Shown here one piece after another: positions 10,544-23,600 of a DNA stretch of 64,000 nt. Source of the stretch: Argentina anserina. Taxonomy: Eukaryota > Streptophyta > Magnoliopsida > Rosales > Rosaceae. The position numbers and the translations under genes were made by a program. The stretch spans positions 14,333,395 to 14,397,394 of the forward strand of contig NC_065878.1 in assembly GCF_933775445.1 (NCBI RefSeq), read 5' to 3'. Position 1 is the first letter of the stretch. Every line of letters starts with the position of its first letter. The notes under the pieces are model-generated. The model ran no database searches. It had not been told where the DNA came from and saw nothing but the letters and a program-made list of their open reading frames with translations.

Positions 10544-11731
10544 ATGAAGCCATACATGAAAGGAGGAGGAGCCCTTGAAGTACTTATTGTTGATGCTGAA
10601 GACATTAGGCACACTAATGTTCTTGGTAAGACAGCTACGGTGCATCATGTTAGATTCAAATCAAGTTGGGATGACCGAATTCTCAGTTTTTTTGGGAAAA
10701 CGCAAGTGTGCCATACATTTGTTCTATGAAGAGGCTATGATATTTCATTACTTTTGTATAGGTAAACCGGCCTACTATGCTATCTTAGAGTGTGGCACTC
10801 ATGTGTACAGGACCAAAATATCATCAGGTTAATTTTCTAATTAGTCCTTCTATCCCTCACAGAACTGCTGCATTCGATAAGTTGTATTGTTGTATATTAT
10901 CCCTTAGTTTTAGCCTAGCTACTACATAGTTTTATTGGTTGTGTAATGCAGAAGAAGATGAAAAAGTAGCCTGGAATGAGAAGTTCATATTTGAATATTC
11001 TGATTGGAAACATATAAATCATCTCAAAGTCAGAATTATGGACACCGAGATGTTCACAGATGGAGGATTTGTGGGCGAAACCATGTAAGTATAATATACC
11101 ATCTTTTTTACTCTCTTTTTTTCTTGAATACATTTCATATGAGTACTTGTTAGTATTAGCTAGCTTTTCCTAGTAATTTGGTTAAAAGAATGTTTTGGTT
11201 TTGCTATATGTATATATGCAGGATTCATATTGGTGGAATTATTACTGAGGGCAAGGACAGTGGATTCATTGAAGTAAAACCATCTCCATATAATGTTGTG
11301 CTTGAAGATGACACTTATAAAGGAGAGATTAAGATTGGATTCAGATTTGTTGCAAGTGTAAGTGTGCCTTCATTAGGTTTTCTTGTTATGAATTACATAT
11401 AATACATGTTATCAAACTGTGAATCATTTTAGTAGCACAGTTAGACAAGATTGTACATGTGACTGATTATCGAGCAGACTATATGATGTGACATTGGATT
11501 GTAGAGTTTATGTGATATGCAATCCTCATGTTATACTACTAGTATTGCTCAACTTAGTCTACTGCTTTTGATATGCAGAAAGGATCTGTAACGACCACAA
11601 GGGACTTAACACACAGCAATAAACCAACAGGATCAATCTGCAGGACCATTGCAAACTTATGGAAAGTTTTTTGGTGGAGGTTTTTGTTTTGTCAAAAAAC
11701 GGATTCTAATAACAATGAGAAGCAGAACTAA
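10544..11731 (+). CDS. Small C2-domain protein (elicitor-responsive protein 3-like)
   Basis: Five coding exons: 10544-10625, 10762-10827, 10952-11084, 11222-11357 and 11579-11731. They join to 189 aa. Residues 8-130 form one C2 beta-sandwich: GALEVLIVDAEDI at the start, then YYAILECG, the central VAWNEKFIFEY, LKVRIMDTEMF, and a late GEIKIGFRFVAS strand. C2 domains bind phospholipids, often with calcium. Acidic residues appear at loop positions (VDAEDI, MDTEMF), but I cannot verify a full calcium site. The tail after residue 139 is basic and Trp/Phe-rich (LWKVFWWRFLF), which might aid membrane contact. The relatives I recall are small plant C2 proteins named elicitor-responsive. Function here is inferred. 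Confidence 0.85.
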
Positions 11732-13532
11732 GGATTAGTAACTCTTCCCAAGCAAGCTTTCGGACGGACTTTTTTCATGTTATATTTCTTTTAAGAAATA
11801 TTGACTTTATCATGTGTAAATGAGAATAGTAATCTCATGCTTTTTTCTTCTTCTTGAAATTTTACTAGTAATCACATATAAGAAGCATCGCAAGTCTCAA
11901 GGTGACTTGGGCCTCAAAAATGCGTATGGGGTTGTGCTGTTGTGGTTGTTTCACCAAATGTGATAACTAATAAGGGTCAAGGTTGTCTAAAGGGAAGTAA
12001 GAACCACCCTAAGGCACTAAAATACATGTCTGCTCCTCCTAACGGTAGACAGTTTAAACAGAGCAAGAGGCCCAAGAAAGCACGATCGAGTGCTTTGGCT
12101 AAGAGTAATTAAGGTTTCAGGGGACGATGAAGCTTATGTTGATGCTGTAGTGCTGTACTGGTCGACTCGAATGCTACACTTCTGCTTGTTGAACCTGGCA
12201 TGGGGTTGCTCCCCAAAATTAGTCAACTTTATTTTGTTAAGAATAAATCTAGAGCTTTAACGTAGCTTCAAGAGGTACCTTGGTAGCGTGTTGGTTACTT
12301 GGTTACATTTCAGACTTATTCTTATGGTCGTGTTAGTTGGATGATGATTTGAGGTACTGCTTAAATTTTCATAGCTCGCTTTTGACGTAGTCGGGAACTT
12401 CCAGAAATCATGCTTGTAATGTGACATATTTCTCTTACATTAATGGATGTGACGCCCTATGTTAAACTAGGATGTTGAAAACTACAAAAAAGCTATAATT
12501 TTACAATTGTTTCGGATGTGCATTCTTTACAATAAATTAACTAAAACTGCCATTCAAAAAAAAAAACAAAAACCGAAATAACTGATCCACACCCTAGTAG
12601 TTTTGCAACCCATCAAGGCCGACGACAGATATTAAGGTACTGATAGCTACTAAAACAAATAAGATAAACGATTTAATATGAACTGTTGTCAATAAGAATT
12701 GGATTCAATTCATAATTCCATCAATGATTTTAAGAATTTTGATGTGTTTATCGATCACGCCCTTAATTATAAACCCGATGATCTTATCAATAACCTTTTT
12801 GTTAATCAAATTTAGCTTTATGTAACTATGACTAAACAATTGCCTCTTTCTAGATGTCAACTTTTATCACACGTTCAAAGCATGAAGAAGTAGTTACAAG
12901 TCTTTGCTCTAATGGGAGGCACGTCTATTTATTCCGCCCTTATTTTCATCAATAATTTCGTGTCTGGGAATTGATTCATTGTTCTTCATGGAATTAATAT
13001 ATAGACTTGCACACATGCTTCTGGTCAAGCCTCCGACCACCTAGCTGGGAAACTGATAACCCTAAGACCTTCATATTTAATTCACATACATGCAACTGAT
13101 TAGAACCATGTTCTAATTTTTCTTTGTTTTCTTATTTCGTATTTTGGTTTTGGTTTTGATTTTGATTTTGATTTTGATTTTGATTTTTTCCAAGTCTATC
13201 AGCCTACAAGTTTAGCTACTCAAACAAATGAAGGAAAGTTTCAATTTGATGATCATGATTGACAATGAATTTTGGTATTTGTGGTTCACATGAGACCACC
13301 ACATCCTACAAGAGTTATTACTGATCGTCTACTATTTTACCTACTAATTGATCTTATTTAAGAAACATAATTATAAGGAAATAATCGGTGTATTGATACA
13401 CTAATAATATCTACTTACTATTCTCATGAGATAACATTTAGGTAGAACGATTAACCGATATGTGTACATTAGTCCACTAATTATAATTTTGCTTATAAAT
13501 TATGTTGTTCTAGGGATCATGTATTTAGACTA
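11732..13532. other. Intergenic, no gene seen
   Basis: Contains a 3' flank, then AT-rich sequence. A Lys/Arg-rich open stretch at about 11980-12111 has no known family. A TTTTGA-type microsatellite lies at 13143-13187. Confidence 0.5.
13143..13187. repeat. (TTTTGA/TTTTGG)n microsatellite
   Basis: About seven hexanucleotide units; the first read TTTTGG and the rest TTTTGA. Confidence 0.85.
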
Positions 13533-13546
13533 GTATATATATAAAA
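13533..13546 (+). promoter_or_regulatory. Probable TATA box for the RopGEF gene
   Basis: GTATATATATAAAA lies about 650 bp before the start codon. The intervening sequence looks like a 5' UTR with an intron ending at an acceptor at 14153 (TTAGCTGCAG), so this distance is reasonable. Confidence 0.45.
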
Positions 13547-14189
13547 GGCCGCAGACCAATTCATGTTCATGTCTAACCAAGATTCAGTAGCCATTTCTGC
13601 TATAAACTTTTCCAGGCACACCCACCTATTTCTTTGTTCAGTTCCACTGTCAGATTAATTCAGCCATTTTTGCTTCTGGGTTCTCCTGTTTAAGTTCGTT
13701 CAGATGTTCATATTTTTTGTTAGTATTGTGATCTAGGTATCTTCAAAGAAAGGTTGTAATTTCTTTTAGAAAGAAAAAGTGTTCGGTGATCAAAGCTAAA
13801 GTTCATGCTTAGGAGGGAACAGTATCGAAACGATATTCAGCTACAGCCATCTTGAACAGTTCAAATTCAAATCTCTATGAATTAAAGGTTACACAAAAGT
13901 ACTGTTGGACCGTTGCTTTTATAAACCGTTGCCTAAAATATTCAAATGTTGTTTTCATCTCACGCCAAGAAATATATTTCCGAATTTCCTTTTGCTTTAT
14001 ATTTTTGCAGTCAATTATTTCAATCTTTTGCATGAAAACTACCTATCATAGGCCTTTTTTTCTTTTTGATTCAAATGAGAATAAGATTCATATGTTTTTG
14101 TTGTTGTTGAATATAGACCATATAGCCGGTAACACTACGGTTCTTAGCTGCAGGTTTTGGAGGAATTAAGCTACAAGTTTTCAACTACC

Positions 14190-16388
14190 ATGGACAATTC
14201 ATTGAATTCTGATGAAATCTATGATCTGGGATATCAACCTTCACCTTCTTCTATGGATCAATCAGCAGCAGAAACTTCAACAATGAGTGGTGATTCATTT
14301 CTGTATCGCAGGACTAATTCAGATGTCTCGGCTTTCTCTGAGTCAATAGATGATAGCAGCTACTCTGGTGAAGCTTCTCCTTCTTGCTGGCCAAATGTGA
14401 AATCCAATACCAGTAACCATGCTGTCCTCAGAAGACTAGAAATGAAGAAACGGATGGATCTCGCAGACGATAAACTTGAAGATCTTGAAGCTGTGGATTC
14501 AGGTGAGTTTTCATATATAGCTGTTGTTTATTAAAATGTGTCTGCCTCAGTAAAAAAATTTGGCCAAAATATTAACTGCTGTATATAAATGGCAGAACTT
14601 GAGTTGATGAAAGAAAGATTTGCAAAACTTTTGTTGGGTGAAGACATGTCAGGAGGAGGGAAAGGTGTATGCACAGCTGTTACAATCTCAAATGCGATAA
14701 CCAATCTCTATGGTAATTATCCTCCTCCTGCACATTTTGATAATTATGATTTCATGACATGTTGTTTGCTTGTCAGAGAAAGCCAACATTCATTTTAGTC
14801 TGAACGTGTCAAAGTTTGGGGTCCATTTTTTTTTTTTTGGCTACAGCCACTGTTTTTGGGGCAAATCTGAGGTTAGAGCCTTTGAATCCTGAGAAGAAAG
14901 CAATGTGGAAAAGGGAAATGGATTGTCTTTTATCCGTGTGTGATTACATTGTTGAACTCACACCACTATCCCAAACTTTACCAAATGGGGCATGTGTGGA
15001 GGTGAGATTGTCAAATTCCATGACAAAATGTTACCTAGTTTCTAGTTCTTTACTATCTTTCATTGTTATAATTTTTTGATTGGTTTTCAGATGATGACAA
15101 GCAGACCAAGATCTGATATTTACATCAACCTTCCAGCTTTGCAAAAGCTTGATGCCATGCTCATTGTAAGACTACATTCATGTCCTAAGAAATCATATAC
15201 TTGTGCGACAATCATTTCATCAAAGCCTGAAGTACAACTGTTTTGTGTTTTTGGCAGGAAGTGCTTGATAGCTTTCAATATACAGAATTCTGGTATGCAG
15301 AACAAGGGAGCATTTCATCAAAGTCAACTAATTCGGCAGCAGCATCAGGATCGTTTCGAAGGCTCAGTGTTCAGCGGAATGAGGAGAAATGGTGGGTGCC
15401 GGTTCCATGTGTTCCTCCAGGTGGCCTCTCTGAGAAGTCAAGGAAGCATTTAAGACACAAACGCGACAGTTCTAATCAAATTCACAAAGCTGCCATGGCA
15501 ATCAACAGCAGCATTCTTTCTGAGATGGATATTCCAGAGTCTTACATGACAAGTCTTCCAAAGGTAAACAGTCTACCCCAACTAATAATGAATGTGATCT
15601 TAGGAGAACACATTTGATCTCTATGTGTGATGAGTCTGATCGATTTCATAATATGATTCGTAGAATAAGAAGGAAAAGTTTTCTCACTATAAAAACAATT
15701 TTGTGTTCAGAGTGGAAAAGCTTGTTTGGGAGATTCAATTTACCGCTACATGTCTTCCTCAGAGAAGTTCTCCCCAGATTATCTTCTGGACTGTCTCAAC
15801 ATAGCTTCTGAACATGAAGCCCTTGAACTTGCAGACAGAGTTGAATCTTCAATGTACACATGGAGACGTAAAGCATGCATGAGTAATTCAAAGTCTTCAT
15901 GGGTGATGGTAAAGGATCTAATGTCAGAGACAGACAGGAATGATAAAAACCATATCCTAGCAGAGAGAGCAGAGAGCATGTTGTTCTCTTTGAAGCAGAG
16001 ATATCCTGAGCTCTCTCAGACATCGTTGGACACATGCAAGATTCAATACAACAAGGTCAGTACTCAGTACATATTGTCAACTAAACTAGTAGCTATTTCA
16101 CAAATATTGGATATTTGATCTTCATTGTTCCGTAAGACTAAACAAAACTTATTACCTTCTATACAACGCGATATGATATGACAGTTCATGTGTTGAAATG
16201 ATTTTACTCAGACGAAAAACTAGTAAAAGTGTCATTGTTGCTTCTAAACAAAATTTGTTCTGTTGCAGGATGTAGGGCAAGCAGTACTAGAGAGCTACTC
16301 AAGAGTGTTGGAGTGTTTTGCCTACAACATTGTTGCTTGGATTGAAGATGTACTTCATGTAGACAGATCGATGAGAAACCAAGACTAG
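14190..16388 (+). CDS. RopGEF: PRONE-domain guanine nucleotide exchange factor for Rop GTPases
   Basis: Seven coding exons: 14190-14502, 14596-14712, 14847-15001, 15091-15165, 15258-15563, 15711-16055 and 16269-16388. They join in frame to 476 aa, typical for short plant RopGEFs. Residues 1-95 are a variable Ser-rich region. The catalytic PRONE domain runs from about residue 100 to 460. Markers seen are [33 protein letters not shown], the [18 protein letters not shown] helix and the late [20 protein letters not shown] helix. PRONE proteins exchange GDP for GTP on Rop/RAC GTPases at the plasma membrane in polar growth and receptor-kinase signalling. The C-terminal tail after PRONE is very short. 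The ATG at 14190 was chosen because it is the first in frame after the likely 5' UTR acceptor. Confidence 0.95.
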
Positions 16389-16531
16389 TAGAGAGCAAAT
16401 GAGTTTCGAGCACTTGTTAACAAATATGAGATATTAATTTTGCTACGTATTCCTGTGCATGAAGCTAGTTAGATGTTATCATGTTATACAAGGGTATAGT
16501 CCACATCTCGCAGTCTGGGGAATGTTAAAAA

Positions 16532-19163
16532 TGTCACGACCCCAAAATTTTGAGTATGAAAACTCAAATTCTGAAGTTATGAAAACTCTAAAACAATCTC
16601 AATAAATCGAAATTATTTTAATGTTACAGCGGATCATTACTGAGTTCATAGTACAACTCAGTCAAAGTGATTATTACAAACCAAATTTATAATTCAACAT
16701 TATATCAAATGGAAATGTAAAAATCCTCACAAATCATCACCACAAGATAAAATAAACAACTTCAAGTCTTCAGAGTTGTTCGTCGATTTTCGCTAATCCA
16801 CACTTGCGGAATTATCCCCTACACCATCGAATAGGTGCACCAGGATTGTAAACACAAACCCGGTAAGCTTTGCAGCTCGTATGAGTAACAACAATACAAC
16901 TCACATAAAAATATATACGAAAATCCACAAAACATCAATTATAAATGCACTCATGACTCACTAGACGGCCCATCTGGTTGTCTAATAATGTGAAAATATA
17001 TGTGCTCATGAGAAATTGGGCAACCCCTCTGTTTACCCAAATGCATTTATAATACGGGTACTCATGAGCGCTGGTACACCTCTGTTACCCCTCATGAATG
17101 TACGCCGCCGATATTAGGCAACCACCTGCTACCCAATATCAAAAATATGGGTACTCATAAGCCGATAACCCATCTGTTACCTCTTATGCAGTACCCCGGC
17201 AGACAGACTAGAGCTCTAACTGTATCGTAACTTTCGCCCGGCCAAGGCTAGGTTCCGACTGGTCCGAAGACAGACAACACGTTCGAAGACATAAACACGT
17301 CTGAAGACAAGAAACATGTCCGAAGACAAAACGTTTTAACAAAACTCAATGTTAAAACCACGTACAATAATCATCACATTATATTGTACAAATCGAATCA
17401 ACATGCTCAATAAATAAATCTCAACACCAAAATGAACTTATTTGCAACGGAAATTACAACAGTATATAATATAGCAAACCATATATATGTACCTATTTTG
17501 CCATTTATACACATACACAATCCACTATATCATATACATATCATAGTTCATTCTTTAAAATTTAGCATATTCTTGAATCTCCGCAAGGGTAGATTCGTCA
17601 CTGTGAGATTTTACTCACCTTATAATCTCGAGCGTAATTTCCACGATTCGGAACGTGAATCTTTTACGTGATGTGTCGATCACCTAAAAATAGATAGAAG
17701 TGGATTTAGAATCGTTACGTAAAACCTTAAATGCCGAAACAGAAATCATGTTTTACTGTTCAGTAGTTTCTGGTTTTACGAAGTACTGTTCACAAATTTA
17801 CTATTCATGTATTACTGTATAAATACATATTAATTAAGTATTCATGTACGAGTACATATTGTTTACGTATTTCTGTACGTATGCATACTATTCAATCGTA
17901 AATACTGTCTTAGAAAAAAAAATTACGATTTACCCTTATAAAATTACTTTTATATTTACTGTATGTAATTTACATTTACCGTGCGTAAAATAAATTCACA
18001 TTTACTGTACGTAAATCACTTTTACATTTACCGTACGTAAAAATAAATTTTTACAAAATTAATGTTTTGAATTCACTGTTCACGCGCCGCCGCATGTGGC
18101 GGCGCGTAGGGTTCACGCGCCACCTCCGGCGACCGCGCATGGCGCTCACGCGCCACTCACTCTGACAGCGCGTGGGGCCCACGCGCCACCTCTAAAACTA
18201 GCGCACGACTCGCCGCCACCGCCCCAAAACTCCTTTCTTCCTCCTCTACCCCTACGCGACCCAAGGCAGCCTCCAAGCCTCCGCACGGTCCCACACGCGC
18301 CGCCCTAGGCGGCAGTACCTCCCTCCTCTCCTCCTCCTCCGATCTCCCCCCCCCAAATCACATCAAAACAACCACAATAATCATCCTAAGCTAGCCCTCA
18401 CCTCGATTTGACCTTGGAGACGTCGAATTGTCACCGGCGAAGCTTGAGAGACCGGCGGTGTCGACTTGAGCAGAGGCGAGGGATGAGCGGCGAATCGAGG
18501 TCCCAAGCTTGTCGTGGATGGCTCCAGAGGTGAGGAGCGGTGGAGACTAGCTTGCCTCGAGCACGGCGTCGCCGGAGGCGGAGTTCGCACGTTGACAGAA
18601 GGCTCGGTTGATCGTGCGGCTTCCCGGCGGCGAATGGGGACTTGTCGAGCTCGGGGTTGATTGCGGAGGCCCGTGAGAGACACGGACGGTCGGAGGGATG
18701 GATCGTCGGTGGCGATTTTGAGAGAGGGAGAGAGAGCTCGGGGAGGGAGAGAGAGAAGAGAGAGAAGGAGAAAGGGAGGCGGGGGTGAGGGTGAGGGTTT
18801 CCGAAAATGGAAACCCTATCTCCATTAAATTCCTTTTTATATCTGTTTCCAAAATCGGAAACCACTTCCATCGTTAATAACTTTCACATCCGACGTCTGA
18901 TTCGAACGTGTGACGTGTCCACGAACTCGTATCGACGAGCTCTACAACTTTCGTGAAGAAAGTTTTCACAAACAAGCGACAGAGTAAAAGTCGATTCTCA
19001 TGTCGTGGAAACGTAACGTTTTTCTAAAATAAAAATTCTGATAACGTTTCCGTTTTCGATTTACAACGTCGCAAAGCAACCAAATGTCGTGTAATAAATT
19101 TTGCAAACTCTAATAATTTCTAAAATTTCAAATCACTTGACTCCGAAAAATCGGGTCATTACA
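16532..19163. mobile_element. Solo LTR of a retrotransposon, probably Ty3/gypsy
   Basis: A 2632-bp segment begins TGTCACGACCCC and ends GGGTCATTACA, so it has the TG..CA ends of an LTR. A 5-bp direct repeat (AAAAA) flanks it at 16527-16531 and 19164-19168. No internal gag-pol region or second LTR is present, so it is a solo LTR. Inside are short tandem repeats: GAAGACA-containing units near 17256-17330 and ACGTAAA-containing units near 17940-18045. A GC-rich block at about 18080-18800 contains open but unsupported frames. Read on the minus strand, the end TGTAATGACCCGA resembles long gypsy LTRs of plants. The clade is not assigned. It lies about 145 bp after the RopGEF stop codon. Confidence 0.78.
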
Positions 19164-19168
19164 AAAAA

Positions 19169-20628
19169 TGACTGTAAATTTTAATCCAGTAAAACATAAC
19201 ACGGACTGAATTCCGAATCAATGATTTTATAAACCTCTTATATTACAATTTCAGACATATCACCATTTTCAAAAAATTGATCTTACGGACTGGCAGTTTT
19301 AACTATTAAGGCTGCTGCACCTGAAAAACTAATACAAGTACTTTCCTTCCAGCATTGATCCACATATCAAGCGAATGAGAACTTGCACCAAGTACTTGGT
19401 GAGTCAAACTTGCAAATTTGATATCAACTTTTTAGTAAAGCCTTGGTAAAAATTATTCTCATGTGAGTTGTAAAGCAAACACGAACACTGCAGAATATCT
19501 CAAAAATAATTTCCAACACATGCGACTTTCATCTCAGATTATGAAACTTTTTATTGGCAGTATGAATTAGCATCCAAAAATGATATTCAAAATGCTCCCA
19601 AATATACAAACTACAGTACCATGACATCACTGAAATCTCCAGCAAAAGGTTCATTAATCAGACTAGGAAGACAGTTTTTATGGGAAGCATAAGGTCCACC
19701 CAGCTTTTAATCCTTTTATAACTTGATCAGTAGTGCGAGGTTCAGAAATCATAAAACACAGATTTTCAATAAGGAACAAACTGTCATAATAAAGGGAGCC
19801 TTCCTGCATCTTAGTTCTTTTAACAATATTAAGATTATGCATTTATACCAACCAACTTTTAAACTACGGTATCAACTATGCTGCATCCTAGATTCAAAAT
19901 TACATGTTACTTATTTCAGATAATCCATGCCGGCATGTCAGAAAACCACTGTTCTCTTTCCTTTACTAGCATTGGGTTGCTCTCATCCCCCTACATACAT
20001 CCACCCCGCAGTCTACTTTCTTCGATTATATGTCTTAAAAGACTTCAACAAGCAAAAATTTCAAAAAGAAAATGAAAAAAAGAGATGGATAATAAAGAAC
20101 TTAGGGACACTAATGAAATAGAATTATACATCATACAGATAAAAATGCCTAAAGAAATGTGCATTTTATATGCAGTTTTGATGCCAGCATGAGAGGGAGT
20201 GAGTGGTAAAGACAGATAGATGCTCGGCACAAATGTAGAATTGATGATTAAAGGAGAAAAACAGCTACATATCATTCTGAAGATATCTTACTCTGATCAA
20301 TTGGTAATGTGAACAAATATCCCTATATATACAACAGACCTCCGACAGCATGCAGAGGTGCACAGGTGACGGGGTGATCAAAAGGTTAGTAGTCAAGCAG
20401 GCACTGGGTGAATTGAGCCGTGTGAGACCATCTACACAAGTCTTCCAGAACGACCCCTCCCTGCCCCCACCCCACTGCGCAAAAAATGTTTCCCTCAACA
20501 GCTTCTCCGATCAAAGGACCCGAGAACATGGTAATCTTGATACCGATTATGCACAATGAATGAACCGTCAAGTAACCTGCTGCAGGGCTTCAAGCTCCAG
20601 AAGTTTCAAGCAGAAAGTTAACTAAAAC
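19169..20628. other. Intergenic / 3' flank of MED12
   Basis: AT-rich spacer between the solo LTR and the MED12 stop codon. The 20200-20628 part is probably MED12 3' UTR. No gene seen. Confidence 0.5.
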
Positions 20629-23600
20629 TCAGCTGTCATCATCCACAACACCAATGTATGTAAGATCCTTCCGTCTTACTCTTACAGCCCCCTTGAGCCA
20701 GCTAGATGCAAGAAGATTTCCATGATCTGCATTGCCTATCAAAGCACTATTGCATGAGCTCGGGCCGGATCCTGCACCATCTTCCAGGAGTGTCCAAGGG
20801 TCAATATCATTATCCTGGGATGGCAATGGTTTCGACTTCCCCGTTACACTATTTACTGTTCGTGCCAGAGGAATCTGATTTTTCTGAGGTGGGTTCAAGT
20901 TTCCAGAGTAAATCCCAGAATTTGATCTGCTGGGCTGAAGAACAGACAAAGCCGTGCTTGGAACTTGTGATGGCTGGCATGACACAAAGCACCGAATCGA
21001 AGGAACTATTACTGGCATTGCAGTTTGAATACGCCACCTAACAGAGTCAGGCAGCTGCATATGATCCAAGTCATTCTGCATCAACGTAAAAACACATTTA
21101 AGATAGTCATAAACTCACTTACTATAAAATGAAAATAAATCAACATTTCGTTAAAGAAGACCAAATGAAAAGTTCTAGGAATTTCTGAATCTATAAGTCC
21201 TTGGTATTTTTCATTTTAGCCCTTTCAATCTTCAAGTTCAAGGAGATTCTAGTATTATTTGCAACTCCGAAGGAGCTTTTTGTGTAACTACTTTTGTGAC
21301 TTCTTTCATTTGATTGTTTTTTTTTTCTAGGAAATGTAGGGTCAAAACAAGAGATGACCGAACCTGCAAATTCTCTGCCAGTTCACGATCAAATGCCACA
21401 AAACCTTTCCCACTTTCTTTTGTTGGCTTACTAGACCTCAACCAACTTGGCTGGCAACTACTTAATAGCCCATGCAAAACCAACAATAACTCATCAAAGA
21501 GATTTTTGCTCGACAAGTCTGTGAAAGCAGTAGAGGCAGCATCTGTTGAAGAATCAGACTCCCTCTTGGATAAAGAACTCTGCAAGGGAGTGAAGGATGG
21601 GGTTGCATCCTCATGCACAACTCTGTTTCCTAGAAGGCGTAAAATAACGGAGGCAAGCCCATGCCTCATGTTCCTTGTTGATGGCTCCCTGAGAGATCCA
21701 AGATGTTAAAAGTAGTCAGTTTCTTTATCTGCTCAAATATTTTAGCATGTGAAGATCACTCCTTTCTCTACTTAACAGGATGTGCTAATCGATATGATTT
21801 ATCAATTATATTCAGAAAGTGCATATTTGTCATCACGTATAACATACAGAGATATTGCTAATCTATAGAAATCATAATTGTTGAATTTACACAGACAATT
21901 AAATGGAACAGTTAAACAGTAAACCAGAGAATCTGAACATGAAACAAATAAAAAGAAATGGTGAAACATCCTCCTATCCAATATATAAGTCGGCTACTTA
22001 TATATTAAAGAAGACATAATTTTGCCCCCAACAAAAATAGAAAGATTTATTAAGAAATCGAGTCATGTGTGTGCATGCCAAAATGCTTCACATATCTCTA
22101 AACTCTAACGAACAGGGTTTGAACAATTAGAAAAGTAGAGCCAAGCAATTCACAACATATATCAGAAATAGATAAGCAAAGTAATACAAAACATATATCA
22201 GGTCTATGTACAGATAAGGTGGATTTAAATCAGCAATAACAAAGATAAAACAAAACTGGTGGTGCAAAAGAAAAGGCATGCTCAAGGTAACAGAACAAGT
22301 ACCGTACTTGACCACAAAGAGGAAGAACGAAAAATAAACCTTTATGAAATTACCTATCTGCATAGATGATTGGAAGCAATCTCAAGAGTAACTGCAATCT
22401 CAATGACATAGAAGCACGCAAAGCTGCAGGGGACGGTAGAGCAGCATCTGCTGCTCCTGCTGCACGTCTAGCTAATCCAGGACTGCCACCTCGTATTCCT
22501 TTGCGGTTATTTCCTTTGCCTGTTGGACCTTCAATTCCAGAAGGCGTTTGTCCTGCTTGCTTGCTTGTCCCACGGGTCACTGCACTAATTTGTTGCTCAA
22601 TACTACTTAACTGCTTGATCAGATCATTTGCAAAAGTATTTCGTGAGTCATCAGAACTTTGATCTATGCAGGGAAGAAGTAACTCAATGAGAGCCCTCTC
22701 TGTTACATGCTGCTGGGAGACACTGTGGCCTTCATTGTCATATATTTGATTGGACCCTTTCCCGTGCCTTTTTGACTCTGTCCCCTCTTCAACCATCTCA
22801 CCCTCTTCAAGGGAGGTGGCTTCAAACTTCTTCTTATCTCCCCTATTTATGAGATCAGATTCAGAAGTAAACCAGCCCCAAGGTTTCCAAAAGTGGGTCT
22901 TAGTTGAGAGCCCTTTACTCTCAGCAATATTTATAAGCCGTTGTCTTATAGTTTTTCGTCCATAAAGAACATCTGCGCCACCAAGGAACCATTTCACCTG
23001 CAACAACATAGAATCGGCTAGTGACCTCCCAAAGAGATGAACCACATCTGAAAAAAGGGCTGCAGCATCAGGTCTAACCAATAATCTTGTGAGAATGATT
23101 TCAATGAAATATTTCTCATTTTCAGAGGCAGCAGCCTTTTCTGGACTAGGTGAAGATGAACGGATGGCATCCACTAAAGACATATCCTGTGTCTCTAGTT
23201 TTTCAACGAGGGCTTGTTCATTCAAAAGGAGCCTGAGCTCTACCCACTGCCAATGAAATTTTGCAGGTTGAAGGGTATCCAAAATATGTACAAGCTTATC
23301 TACAAGCTTTGTTTCGCGCTCTGAATAGTGAACTTTAGATTCCAGCTGTCCAGATACCTGATTTCCTTCGCCCTGAGTAAATAAAGAGTTTGGCATCTTA
23401 CAATCAAGAATGGCATTCAGAAAAAGCCTTGCACGTAATGGAACAAAAGCCATGGATTTCAAATGAATGTCTGAACCGCTCAACTCCAGCATGGCTGCAA
23501 ATTCTGCATCACTGCCATCTGCTGCTACTAGATCATAGAAACCCTGACTATCTCTTAGACAGACCTCACGAAACGGCAAATGCTTAATAACATCACCTAT

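Noticed and set aside
11980..12111. Lys/Arg-rich open stretch (KQSKRPKKARSSALAK)
   Set aside because: Short, no start or splice context, and no family recognised.
18096..18871. Pro/Ser/Arg-rich open frames on both strands
   Set aside because: They lie in the GC-rich part of the solo LTR, overlap in several frames, and resemble no known protein.
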